DNA of 64,000 nucleotides from positions 1 to 64,000 of the forward strand of contig CAZSMC010000011.1 in assembly GCA_964607755.1 (NCBI GenBank), given 5' to 3'. The notes beneath the pieces were generated by a model. It was not told the DNA's origin. It saw only the letters and a program-made list of their open reading frames with translations, and searched no databases. Positions 35,152 through 43,246 of the stretch are shown in pieces (the stretch's first letter is position 1; the number at the start of each line of letters is the position of its first letter). Origin of the DNA: CAZSMC01 sp964607755. GTDB lineage: Bacteria; Zhuqueibacterota; Zhuqueibacteria; Residuimicrobiales; Krinioviventaceae. Made by a program: the position numbers and the translations under genes.

Positions 35152-35700
35152 TTAAATGTAATCTTTGCTTAGATTCTTCTGCGGCGCCGGGATCACCACT
35201 TTATTGACGAGCATTCCTTTTGCTGCGACAACTTCTGCGCCAGCATCCACGGCTGCTTGAACAGCCGATACCACGCCGGTCACAGTGACAAAGGCTTTGC
35301 CGCCCAATGCCATGGCCAACCGGATTTCGATGATCCGGACGTCCGCTGCTTTAGCTGCAACATCTGCTGCTTCGAGCAGGGATGCCACTGAGAAGGATTC
35401 GATAATGCCGAGTGCATCGACATTCTCAACAATGTTTTGACCGGCAACTGCCGGCAAAATATCCTCATGCACACGCGGAATCAACATAGTGTCAATAATT
35501 GCTGCTTCCCACTTTGACGTGCCGGCATCGATGCTCGAACTCACAGCCGCCACATCGCCGGAGACAATAACCATATATTTGCCGGAACAGATTGTCCGCG
35601 CGAGCAACAAATCGACATTGGCCGTTTTCAACATAATGTCTGCAACATCCAGTCCGGCGGCGATACTGTTCAGTTCAATCAATCCAATAGATTTTTGCAT
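35152..35700 (-). CDS. pduT: BMC-T shell protein of the PduT type
   Basis: The 182-residue product has two BMC domains (about 1-90 and 95-175). The first carries 'ARTICSGKYMVIVSGDVAAV' with Cys at position 38, the residue that binds the central [4Fe-4S] cluster in PduT trimers. This points to electron transfer across the shell together with PduS, whose gene ends directly before its start (TAA then ATG). It could also be a plain facet trimer, but the conserved Cys argues for the redox role. Confidence 0.9.
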   Translation of the reverse strand: MQKSIGLIELNSIAAGLDVADIMLKTANVDLLLARTICSGKYMVIVSGDVAAVSSSIDAGTSKWEAAIIDTMLIPRVHEDILPAVAGQNIVENVDALGIIESFSVASLLEAADVAAKAADVRIIEIRLAMALGGKAFVTVTGVVSAVQAAVDAGAEVVAAKGMLVNKVVIPAPQKNLSKDYI

Positions 35701-37020
35701 TTACGCCTCTACAATGATCATGTTATCTTGAATCCCGGCAACACGTCCGGAGATGCTTGCGTGCACAGAAGCTCCGAGCTGACCCTCAGGCGGCTGCGCT
35801 AAAAGCTGACCCTGCGACACGCTGTCGCCCGCTTTGACGACTGGTTTTGCCGGAAAACCGGCGTGCTGTTTGAGCGGGATAAAAACGTTGTCAGGTCGAA
35901 TGTCCAGTTTTTTATACGCCGCTTCAGCCGTGTATTTTGATACGCCCAATTTTTTAATGAGCATTTTAAGTGGCACCCGGCGCGCTTCCTTCATTGGGTG
36001 AAGTTTGGGCTCTTTGTCGCCTTCCCAGTTACCCCTGTCAATCGCCCGAAGATCATCAATTCCCCGGACGCAGGCTTCTCTGGGGTAAAGCGCTTCCGGG
36101 CACGCATAAAGCGTGCACAAACCGCACTGGCAGCAAAGCAGAGCATGCTGATTCCACAGTTTAGGGCCCATCACTGAAAATCCCAGACTGCGCATCACGC
36201 GATGCGGCTGGACATCGTACCCAAGCAGATATCTGGGACATAACTCGGTGCAATACATGCACTGGTCACACGCCGAATGCCCGATTCGATCCATGTGTTT
36301 TTGCGGCTTGTTATACCGTTGAATGATGTCGTGATGTTCCGGCAATACGATGAGACCGCCTGTTGTCTTGGTCACCGGCTGATTGACATCCTTTACCAAC
36401 GTACCCATCATCAAGCCACTTTCCATAATTTCAAATGCGTCGGTGAGGGTTCCGCCCGCTAATTCGAGTACATCACGAACCGGCATTCCCACCGGCACCC
36501 AGGTGGTCAGCGGATTATTTACCGCGCCGGTCATAGTCATAAAAGTGTGCGTTACCGGTTTCCCTTTTGCAGCATGGGCGATGTTGTACAAGGTTTCCAC
36601 ATTGTTCACCACACAACCGACATCCAGCGGAATGCCCTGAGGCGGAATTAACAGTTTGGTGATGGAATACACCAGTTCGTACTCGTCGCCTGCAGGATAA
36701 TAATCATCAAATAAATGAATATTAATATTGTGAGACTTGCACTCTTTTTTCAGAGCTTGTATGGCAATCGAATGCTTTTTTTTCAGTCCAATTATTCTTT
36801 GCGGAGCAGACATAAAATCAGCAGCGAGAATTAACCCTTCAATGACATCGCCTGCGAAATGGGTCATCAACTCGCGGTCTTTGTGCATAAGCGGTTCACA
36901 CTCGGCGCCATTCGCCAGAAAATATTGTACATTTTTCGCAGCCAGTTTGATATGTGTGGGAAAACCGGCGCCACCGGCACCAACTACACCGGCTGCCTTT
37001 ACATGATTATCAAGAGTCAT
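35701..37020 (-). CDS. pduS: PduS-like flavin/iron-sulfur oxidoreductase (RnfC-like)
   Basis: The 439-residue protein has an RnfC-like N-domain with 'VVGAGGAGFPTHIKL' (FMN/NADH loop) and a SLBB segment near 'PVRDVLELAGG'. Two ferredoxin-like cysteine clusters follow: Cys251, 254, 257 and 261, then a second set around 296-307. The C-terminal region (about 390-439) resembles a lipoyl/barrel-like domain. PduS reduces cob(II)alamin or passes electrons to PduT. No cobalamin-dependent diol dehydratase is encoded nearby, so NADH reoxidation through the shell is the more likely role here. Confidence 0.9.
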   Translation of the reverse strand: MTLDNHVKAAGVVGAGGAGFPTHIKLAAKNVQYFLANGAECEPLMHKDRELMTHFAGDVIEGLILAADFMSAPQRIIGLKKKHSIAIQALKKECKSHNINIHLFDDYYPAGDEYELVYSITKLLIPPQGIPLDVGCVVNNVETLYNIAHAAKGKPVTHTFMTMTGAVNNPLTTWVPVGMPVRDVLELAGGTLTDAFEIMESGLMMGTLVKDVNQPVTKTTGGLIVLPEHHDIIQRYNKPQKHMDRIGHSACDQCMYCTELCPRYLLGYDVQPHRVMRSLGFSVMGPKLWNQHALLCCQCGLCTLYACPEALYPREACVRGIDDLRAIDRGNWEGDKEPKLHPMKEARRVPLKMLIKKLGVSKYTAEAAYKKLDIRPDNVFIPLKQHAGFPAKPVVKAGDSVSQGQLLAQPPEGQLGASVHASISGRVAGIQDNMIIVEA

Positions 37021-37023
37021 TAT

Positions 37024-37341
37024 TTACTGCTGAGCTTTATTCATTACTGTGATCTTTTTATCTCGCGCCACATCCATTGCCGACGGAGTAAATATTGATT
37101 TTTCACCAACATAGAGGGTTGTTATACCCTTACTGTGCCAAAGTCTCATGTCATGTTCGGTTATTAAATGTTGATTTGTGCTGTGAACAGAAGTATCGTT
37201 GATTTCTGCCGGCTTTTCTTGCACACTGGTTTGCGATGGTGCGGGATTGAAATACGGGTTCAATTCTGGGTCATTTTTGATGCGTTCCAGAACAGTTTCA
37301 ACAATCGTTTGTACAAGTTTTGCCAGGTCATTTTCTGTCAT
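37024..37341 (-). CDS. Small BMC-associated protein with N-terminal targeting-like helix
   Basis: This 105-residue protein has no sure family. Residues 1-25 form an amphipathic helix ('LAKLVQTIVETVLERIK') like BMC encapsulation peptides, then a Pro/Ser-rich linker. A 45-residue tail follows ('LITEHDMRLWHSKG', 'FTPSAMDVARDKKITV') that resembles the short 'iT...TP.A.D.A' module seen in EutQ/EutT-type and other BMC-linked proteins. It overlaps the upstream BMC-P gene by four bases and ends four bases before pduS, so it is co-translated. It may be a scaffold or cargo adaptor. Confidence 0.65.
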   Translation of the reverse strand: MTENDLAKLVQTIVETVLERIKNDPELNPYFNPAPSQTSVQEKPAEINDTSVHSTNQHLITEHDMRLWHSKGITTLYVGEKSIFTPSAMDVARDKKITVMNKAQQ

Positions 37342-37616
37342 TTCGCATCACTTTCTACCGAATCAACGATTCCCACAATCAATGTTCGCAACGGCATTCG
37401 GGTTGTAAAGCCGCACAGTTCTTCGGCAGCCCGGCCTTCGGAAGACAGTATGACTGTATCTCCTTTGCCGGCGCCAACCAGATCTACAGCGACATGGACT
37501 CCTGCTATCAGTTCGTTGTTCGGAGAAATGGGTTTGACAAGCGCAAGTTTTTTATTTTTATAGCAATCGTGTTTCATCGTCGAAACGACATTCCCGATAA
37601 CTCTGCCCAAAATCAT
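37338..37616 (-). CDS. BMC-P vertex protein (EutN/CcmL family), third copy
   Basis: The 92-residue EutN/CcmL protein starts 'MILGRVIGNVVSTMKHD' and has 'VDLVGAGKGDTVILSSEGRA' and 'IVGIVDSVE' in the standard order. Pentamers cap the twelve shell vertices. It is one of three consecutive, clearly different copies, as in PVM-type compartments. It overlaps the small BMC-associated gene by four bases. Confidence 0.94.
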   Translation of the reverse strand: MILGRVIGNVVSTMKHDCYKNKKLALVKPISPNNELIAGVHVAVDLVGAGKGDTVILSSEGRAAEELCGFTTRMPLRTLIVGIVDSVESDAK

Positions 37617-37638
37617 GTTCCGCTTTCTGCAATTTATG

Positions 37639-37902
37639 CTATGTGTTCAATTTGTCCACGAGTCCGATAATCGTCACATCGCTGGGAATGCGCCGGTCGT
37701 GGTAAGGACGGGTTGCTTCAGAACCTCCGACCCAATATACAATGTCGCCATCACGAGTATTCATGGTATCGGCAGCGACGACAATTTTCCCTGCCGGTTT
37801 TTCATGTTCATCTACGGGTTGCATCAGTGCCAGTCGCACATTGTTTAGCTGTTCATCTTTGGCTGTAGCCCACACTTTTCCAACAATCCGGCCGAGTTTC
37901 AT
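37639..37902 (-). CDS. BMC-P vertex protein, second copy
   Basis: The 87-residue EutN/CcmL protein starts 'MKLGRIVGKVWATAKDE'. It has a divergent central loop ('ADTMNTRDGDIVYWVGGSEA') where the other copies have VGAGKG, and it ends with 'IIGLVDKLN'. The altered loop and the 'RPYHDRR' insertion suggest a distinct pentamer position. It overlaps the first copy by four bases. Confidence 0.93.
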   Translation of the reverse strand: MKLGRIVGKVWATAKDEQLNNVRLALMQPVDEHEKPAGKIVVAADTMNTRDGDIVYWVGGSEATRPYHDRRIPSDVTIIGLVDKLNT

Positions 37903-38201
37903 GAAGATTCACCAGATTTTTTAAAGGTGACTTTGCCGTTATGTTCGATCGAATCCACAATAGCCACTATACTTGTATCTGTCGGTACTGATGCCAGGGA
38001 TTTGGCCTGCCGGGCTGAGCTTCCCCGAACAATAATAACCACCTCGCCTTTTCCCGCTCCAACCGTATCGATAGCCACAGCATAGTTAGACGTTGGTTTT
38101 GTATCCGGTCCAATTAAATTAACCAGCAAAAGTTTGTAGCCTTTTAATTGATCGACTTTGGCAGTTGAAACAATGGTACCTTCAACGCGAGCAAGTTCCA
38201 T
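37899..38201 (-). CDS. BMC-P vertex protein, first gene of BMC operon
   Basis: The 100-residue EutN/CcmL protein starts 'MELARVEGTIVSTAKVD' and contains 'VAIDTVGAGKGEVVIIVRGS' and 'TSIVAIVDSIE', with a short charged tail. The ATG at 38201 is chosen because it matches the family start and has AGGA upstream; the frame open to 38252 is too long. It is the promoter-proximal gene of the operon. Confidence 0.93.
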   Translation of the reverse strand: MELARVEGTIVSTAKVDQLKGYKLLLVNLIGPDTKPTSNYAVAIDTVGAGKGEVVIIVRGSSARQAKSLASVPTDTSIVAIVDSIEHNGKVTFKKSGESS

Positions 38202-38330
38202 TATCGTAATCCTGATTTTTGTCTGAACTCGCAGAGTTCGGAATTTTACCACAACGTTAAAATGAATTAAAACTGGTAATAAACGCTCTATCTATTCAAA
38301 AGGAATGGCAATAATGTGATGACCTTAGGA

Positions 38331-38359
38331 AATATACTGACTCGGCTTTCTATTGTCAA
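38331..38359 (-). promoter_or_regulatory. Sigma70 promoter of the BMC operon
   Basis: On the minus strand TTGACA (38359-38354) is a perfect -35 box and TATATT (38336-38331) a near-perfect -10 box, spaced by 17 bases. Transcription would start near 38324. A promoter so close to consensus suggests regulation by repression or simple strong expression. Confidence 0.75.
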
Positions 38360-38547
38360 GGAAATTCTAAAAGAATAAAAATGCATCATTCAGGATTATT
38401 CTTTTTATAATTTGTGTTTTAAAAGTTGCATTTTTTAAAAGAAATGCTTATAATAATTTGTGCATTCAAACAGACACACATCAAAAAGTTTTTCTCTGTT
38501 CATTTTAATTAGAAAGTTGTAAATAATAGAGATAACTTATTTTCCGC

Positions 38548-38576
38548 TTGACTATTAACCTTTTTTTTAGTAAAAT
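38548..38576 (+). promoter_or_regulatory. Sigma70 promoter of the lipoprotein/LysM pair
   Basis: TTGACT (38548-38553), a 17-base spacer and TAAAAT (38571-38576) lie about 80 bases before the lipoprotein start. Confidence 0.7.
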
Positions 38577-38656
38577 GTCGTTGATGTGGCGCATGTAACA
38601 TCCTACAATAATTTCATTTATAAAACAAGTCGGTCTCGAAAGGAGGTGTAGTGTTG

Positions 38657-38929
38657 ATGAGAAAAGCTCTGAGGACAGTGGTTTTATTTGCAGCGATTGC
38701 ACTGCTATTGTCGTTGTTCGCATTGTCAGGATGTACCAAACATCCGAGCGATGAGGAACTTCAAGTCCTTGAAGAGACGAAAGCAGCTGCTTTAGCCGCT
38801 GAAGAGGCTCAAGCCGATTGCGAGAGCGAAAAGTCGGAGCTGGAAAACCAGCTAGCTGGAAAGAAACAAAAATTAGAGGACATGGAAAAAGAAAAAGAAG
38901 CAGTATCAGAACGCCTCGAACAAATGTAA
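38657..38929 (+). CDS. Small coiled-coil lipoprotein
   Basis: The 90-residue product has a lipoprotein signal with lipobox 'FALSGC' and then a continuous charged helix ('EELQVLEETKAAALAAEEAQ', 'LEDMEKEKEAVSERLEQM') predicted to form a coiled coil. In size and layout it recalls Braun-type lipoproteins, without the C-terminal Lys that links to peptidoglycan. The ATG at 38657 is correctly spaced from AGGAGGTG (38641-38648). It precedes a secreted LysM protein by 43 bases, and the two probably work together in the envelope. Confidence 0.75.
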   Translation: MRKALRTVVLFAAIALLLSLFALSGCTKHPSDEELQVLEETKAAALAAEEAQADCESEKSELENQLAGKKQKLEDMEKEKEAVSERLEQM

Positions 38930-38972
38930 AAAACTTAATTACTAACCTGGAAAAACCCGTGGAGGGATACTA

Positions 38973-39821
38973 ATGAGAGTTTCAAGCAAATTATCACTCA
39001 TTTTAGTCCTTTCCTTCGTGTTTGTTTTTAGCGCCTCTTTTTCCGTTGCTCAGCAAGAAAAAATGACAATGGAAGAGTATCAAGCTCAATTGACAGAGTG
39101 GCAGAACCGCGAAGCAACAGCGAAACAAGCTCATGAAGAATGTCAAGAGGCTGTACAATCACTGAAGGATGAAATTACCCAAGTCGAACAACAAACAGAA
39201 CAAGTCTGGAATGAAATTCTTGCTATGATCGGCACGGACCAGGCAGGTGTTGATGCTTTTCGTAAAAACCTTCAACAAATGGATGAAAAGTGCGACGGCC
39301 TCCTTGCCCTTAGTCCTGAAGAACTTTTTAAACGCCGTGACGAAATTGCCGAGCTGGGAGAACAGCTAAAAGCTGCAAAACAAAACGAAATTTCAACGTT
39401 GACTGAAATGCAGGAACTGATTGCATCCATCGAAGGTAAATTGACACAAATTAACAACAAATTGCCCAAAGCTGTGTATGACAAGTACACAGTTGTCGTT
39501 GGCGATTACTTGTGGAAGATTTCCGGCAAACCGGACATTTACAATGATCCGATGCAGTGGATGCGAATTTACTCGGTGAATACCGATCAGATTGATGATC
39601 CTGATTTGATTTTTCCTGAACAGATTCTGAAAATTCAGCGCGGTGTAGGTTTGAATCAGTATCTGGTTGCAAAAGGAGATTATCTGCAGAAAATCGCTGA
39701 AAAACCTGATGTCCTTGGCGATCCATCAAGCTGGACCAAAATTTACGAGAAAAACAAAACGATTATCGGTGATGATCCGAGCATGATTTTCCCATACACT
39801 GTTCTGGTTATTCCAGAATAG
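38973..39821 (+). CDS. Secreted coiled-coil protein with two LysM domains
   Basis: The 282-residue protein has a signal peptide ending 'SFSVAQQ'. A long helical region follows (about 30-165), then two LysM domains: 'YTVVVGDYLWKISGKPDIYN' with 'PEQILKI', and 'YLVAKGDYLQKIAEKPDVLG' with 'PYTVLVIPE'. LysM binds peptidoglycan. Together with the preceding lipoprotein it may tie the outer membrane to the wall. GGAGGGA precedes the ATG and a terminator follows the gene. Confidence 0.85.
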   Translation: MRVSSKLSLILVLSFVFVFSASFSVAQQEKMTMEEYQAQLTEWQNREATAKQAHEECQEAVQSLKDEITQVEQQTEQVWNEILAMIGTDQAGVDAFRKNLQQMDEKCDGLLALSPEELFKRRDEIAELGEQLKAAKQNEISTLTEMQELIASIEGKLTQINNKLPKAVYDKYTVVVGDYLWKISGKPDIYNDPMQWMRIYSVNTDQIDDPDLIFPEQILKIQRGVGLNQYLVAKGDYLQKIAEKPDVLGDPSSWTKIYEKNKTIIGDDPSMIFPYTVLVIPE

Positions 39822-39845
39822 CGCAAGTCAATTTTTTCGAAACTT

Positions 39846-39892
39846 AAACTCTCGGTCTGATGTTTTAATACATTCGGGCTGAGAGTTTTTTA
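39846..39892 (+). terminator. Intrinsic terminator after LysM gene
   Basis: ACTCTCGGTCTGA pairs (with G-U pairs) with TCGGGCTGAGAGT around an 11-base loop, followed by TTTTT. Confidence 0.7.
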
Positions 39893-39921
39893 TTGTATAT
39901 AAAGATATTTTTCCCAAAGTT

Positions 39922-40926
39922 ATGGTTATGAATAAAAACACAGAAAGACGCATTCAACTCAAGGGCGTCGATCCAATGATTTTTTACGGCGCACAGGATA
40001 CAAATCTACGGTTCCTGGAAGGTTTTTTAGACGCTACAGTTATTGCGCGTGGCAGTGAAATTATTCTTCGCGGCACTATTGAAGAAGTGGATGCCGCGGA
40101 TAAAATTATCAGTGAATTGATTTATCTGGTCAACCGGAACGGCTCGCTGACATTGAACGATGTTGAAACGGTCACTCAGGTAAGTGGCGCAGAAGATCCG
40201 GATATCGAACCGGTTGACCGCGAAAATATTATCCTGTATACCAAACATCAACCTATCAAACCGCGCACTGCCGGACAGCAGGCTTATTGGGAAGCGACAA
40301 AACAGAATGACATTGTCTTTTGCATCGGTCCGGCTGGAACAGGTAAAACCTACATGGCTGTGGCCATTGCGCTGGCGTATTTGCGAGATAAACATGTCGA
40401 CCGGATCGTGTTGTGTCGCCCGGCTGTGGAAGCGGGCGAAAGTCTCGGGTTTCTCCCTGGTGATTTGCGTGACAAAGTCGATCCTTATCTGAGGCCGCTT
40501 TACGATGCATTGTTTTCAATGATGCATCCGGAAAAATTACGCAAAAAGATGGAATCCGCAACTATAGAGATTGCTCCTCTGGCGTACATGCGAGGTCGAA
40601 CTCTTAATAATAGTTTCGTTATATTGGATGAAGCTCAAAATACATCGCCGGCTCAAATGAAAATGTTTTTGACACGCCTGGGGCCAAATTCTCATGCCAT
40701 TGTGACAGGAGATATCACACAAATTGATCTGCCTGTAAAATCGCATTCCGGCCTCATCGAGGTCCAAAAAATTCTGAAAGGTATTGATGGTATCGGATTT
40801 GTCTACTTGAATGATAAAGATGTGGTCAGGCATCGGCTGGTTAGAGAGATCATCAATGCTTATGAGCGGTTCGATAATGAGGAAGAGCGAAATAAATTTA
40901 TAGAACAAGGACAAAATGTTGAATAA
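39922..40926 (+). CDS. PhoH-like ATPase
   Basis: The 334-residue protein has an N-terminal KH-like segment and a PhoH P-loop domain with Walker A 'GPAGTGKTYMAVAIAL', 'CRPAVEAGESLGFLPGD', Walker B 'FVILDEAQNTSPAQ' and 'IVTGDITQIDLP'. PhoH proteins are thought to act with YbeY in RNA handling, and both genes occur here in the conserved order phoH-7TMHD-ybeY. It overlaps the next gene by 11 bases. Confidence 0.92.
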   Translation: MVMNKNTERRIQLKGVDPMIFYGAQDTNLRFLEGFLDATVIARGSEIILRGTIEEVDAADKIISELIYLVNRNGSLTLNDVETVTQVSGAEDPDIEPVDRENIILYTKHQPIKPRTAGQQAYWEATKQNDIVFCIGPAGTGKTYMAVAIALAYLRDKHVDRIVLCRPAVEAGESLGFLPGDLRDKVDPYLRPLYDALFSMMHPEKLRKKMESATIEIAPLAYMRGRTLNNSFVILDEAQNTSPAQMKMFLTRLGPNSHAIVTGDITQIDLPVKSHSGLIEVQKILKGIDGIGFVYLNDKDVVRHRLVREIINAYERFDNEEERNKFIEQGQNVE

Positions 40927-43246
40927 GAAACGTGTGCCGAAAAGGTCGAATATCAGCGAACGTTTGGCAAAGCAAACAGAAGTGAGAAATACATCCTGGT
41001 ATCGACACCATTGGGTAGATATTGTTTTTGCGTTAATCATTTGCCTGCTTCTTGCTTTTATGTTCCCGCGCGGCAAGTCCTATCAGTTTGCTGACTTGAA
41101 AGAAGGAGCCGTGTATGTGGGGGAGGAAATTATCGCCCCCTTTACGTTCTCTGTGAATAAAAGCGAAGAAGAGTATTCCAAAGATATTCAACAAGCCCGG
41201 CAAAGTGTGGCGCCCGTGTTCTCCTTTAATGAAAATATAGGTGAAACACAATTAGAAAAATTGCATTCTTTTACCGAACAGGCGACCATACTGCTCAAAA
41301 ATGCTACGACGTCAAGTTCGGATTTGGAATCATTTTTTAATAATGCTGGCATTGTCGTTTCGGACCAGGACCTCAGATTATTGCTGAACGGATTTAAAGA
41401 GTCTTCTCAGGTCGGCAATGACAGAAATGTATCCGATCGAGTCCAGGCTTTCGAAAAAGTGATGGATATTTGCATTCCGCTAGTCAAGGAGCGATTTACT
41501 ACAGGTATTATCAACAGGGCAAAGGAAGAGCTTGCCCCCTCCCGGTCCAAAATTTCAGTGCAGCGAAAGGGGCAGGAAACGGTTGAAGAGCTGCGATATT
41601 ATAATGATATCAGCGAAGCTTCCAACATTCTTTTAGAAACACTGCGTGAAACCGGCGCTTTGAACGAGCGCGAAGTTAAGATTGCTTATTTGATCGGATC
41701 CCATTTTCTAAAACCGAATTTAATATATGACAGACAGGAAACAGAAGCACGCATTCAGGATGGTGTATCTAATGTGCCGTTGGCAAAAGATCAAGTGCTG
41801 GCTGGTGAACGCATCATCGATAGTCACCAGCGGCTCACAAAACAACACATTGAAAAACTAACATCCCTGGCTGTGGCAAAAGCAGAACGCGGTGAGATGC
41901 AGGGATTTTGGGAAAAAGCCAAGCCAAATCTGGGCAAATTTCTTTTGGTCGCCGCTATTCTGGCTATTCTGGTGTTCTTTTTATGGAAAGATCAGCGTGA
42001 TGTTTTGCTCGATTTAAAAAAGCGTAGTCTTATCGCTATTAGTATTGTCTTTGCGGCTGTGTTTATTTATTTGTCCACCCGTTTTACATTATCACCGTAC
42101 ATCGTTCCGGTTGCAACTTCGGCTATTATTGTGACGGTCTTTTTTAATGTCAAAGTTGGATTTTGGGTATCATTGGCGCTGAGTTTACTGATCGGCGGTA
42201 TGCGTGGAAATGAGTACAGCATTTCTTTTGTGTCCATGTTTGTTTGCTCAGTCGCGGTGCTCAGCGTGAGCCGTGTGCGCAACCGGAATTGGGTCATTCG
42301 CTCCGGACTGCTCATCTCCGCGGCTTATATTCTTTCAATTACCGTCATTGATTTTATTGGTTACGCCGACTTTGCAGAAATTACCAAAAACTGGGGTTTT
42401 GGCGTGCTCAACGGATTTTTAGCGCCGGGCCTGGCTTATATACTGGTCATTATCCTGGAAGCAGCGTTTGATATGACCACGGATATGACATTGCTCGAGC
42501 TGTCCGATTTTAATCATCCGCTATTGAGGCGGCTTTCCCTGGAAGCGCCTGGTACATACCATCACAGCTATTTAATTGGCATGCTGGCCGAGTCTGCTGC
42601 AGAGACGCTGGGCGGGAATGCCTTGTTGGCGCGGGTGGGAGCGTATTATCACGATATTGGCAAGCTGGAAAAACCGGAATATTTTGTGGAAAATCAATCA
42701 AAAGGCAGGAATCCACAGGAAAAATTGGCGCCGAGAATGAGTTCGCTTATCCTGTCAAATCATGTTCGCCGTGGAATTGAAATGGCACGGGAATATGGAT
42801 TGCCCAAAGAAGTTGAAGCGTTTATTCCGGAACATCACGGAACAGCTCTGATGAATTTCTTTTATCAAAAAGCGCTGGAAAAAAATGACCAGAACGAGGT
42901 TTCACAAAGCGAGTTCCGCTACCCCGGCCCTAAACCGCAGACAAAAGAGACCGCCATTGTTATGTTAGCCGACGCTGTAGAAGCGGCATCGCGGACATTA
43001 AAAGATCCTAAACCCAGCCGGATCAAAAACAGGGTGGAGCAAATTATTGACGAGCGCTTCAAGAGCGGCGAGTTGGATGAAGCGCCGTTGACGCTTAAAG
43101 ACCTGTCCAAAATATCCAATGCTTTTCAAAAAATCTTGATTGGCATTTTCCACGGACGTATCGAATATCCGGGTCAGGAAGCAGAGGAACAAGAACAAAA
43201 AGATGTAACCCCTGAGGAGCAGTTAGCTACAAAGGAAGACGAGTGA
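40916..43246 (+). CDS. 7TM-7TMR-HD (PgpH-like) cyclic-di-AMP phosphodiesterase family protein
   Basis: The 776-residue membrane protein has one N-terminal membrane segment, an extracytoplasmic 7TMR-HD domain (about 60-320), seven membrane segments (340-520) and a cytoplasmic HD domain. The HD domain shows 'PGTYHHSYLIGMLAESAAE', 'VGAYYHDIGKLEKPEYF', 'SNHVRRGIEMA' and 'IPEHHGTALM', the metal-binding His/Asp set. In Listeria PgpH this architecture degrades c-di-AMP. The tail is acidic. It lies between phoH and ybeY with overlaps at both ends. Confidence 0.9.
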   Translation: MLNKKRVPKRSNISERLAKQTEVRNTSWYRHHWVDIVFALIICLLLAFMFPRGKSYQFADLKEGAVYVGEEIIAPFTFSVNKSEEEYSKDIQQARQSVAPVFSFNENIGETQLEKLHSFTEQATILLKNATTSSSDLESFFNNAGIVVSDQDLRLLLNGFKESSQVGNDRNVSDRVQAFEKVMDICIPLVKERFTTGIINRAKEELAPSRSKISVQRKGQETVEELRYYNDISEASNILLETLRETGALNEREVKIAYLIGSHFLKPNLIYDRQETEARIQDGVSNVPLAKDQVLAGERIIDSHQRLTKQHIEKLTSLAVAKAERGEMQGFWEKAKPNLGKFLLVAAILAILVFFLWKDQRDVLLDLKKRSLIAISIVFAAVFIYLSTRFTLSPYIVPVATSAIIVTVFFNVKVGFWVSLALSLLIGGMRGNEYSISFVSMFVCSVAVLSVSRVRNRNWVIRSGLLISAAYILSITVIDFIGYADFAEITKNWGFGVLNGFLAPGLAYILVIILEAAFDMTTDMTLLELSDFNHPLLRRLSLEAPGTYHHSYLIGMLAESAAETLGGNALLARVGAYYHDIGKLEKPEYFVENQSKGRNPQEKLAPRMSSLILSNHVRRGIEMAREYGLPKEVEAFIPEHHGTALMNFFYQKALEKNDQNEVSQSEFRYPGPKPQTKETAIVMLADAVEAASRTLKDPKPSRIKNRVEQIIDERFKSGELDEAPLTLKDLSKISNAFQKILIGIFHGRIEYPGQEAEEQEQKDVTPEEQLATKEDE

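Larger units (their letters stand above)
38202..38656. other. Divergent regulatory region between BMC operon and lipoprotein gene
   Basis: This 455-base AT-rich spacer has no gene. It holds one promoter in each direction (listed separately), leaving about 120 bases of 5' leader before the BMC operon and about 75 before the lipoprotein. I find no clear operator palindrome or riboswitch. Confidence 0.5.

Noticed and set aside
30568..38201. Classical Pdu (1,2-propanediol) or Eut compartment
   Set aside because: There is no PduCDE, EutBC or glycyl-radical diol dehydratase in or near the operon; the only carbon-substrate enzyme before the aldehyde dehydrogenase is the class II aldolase.
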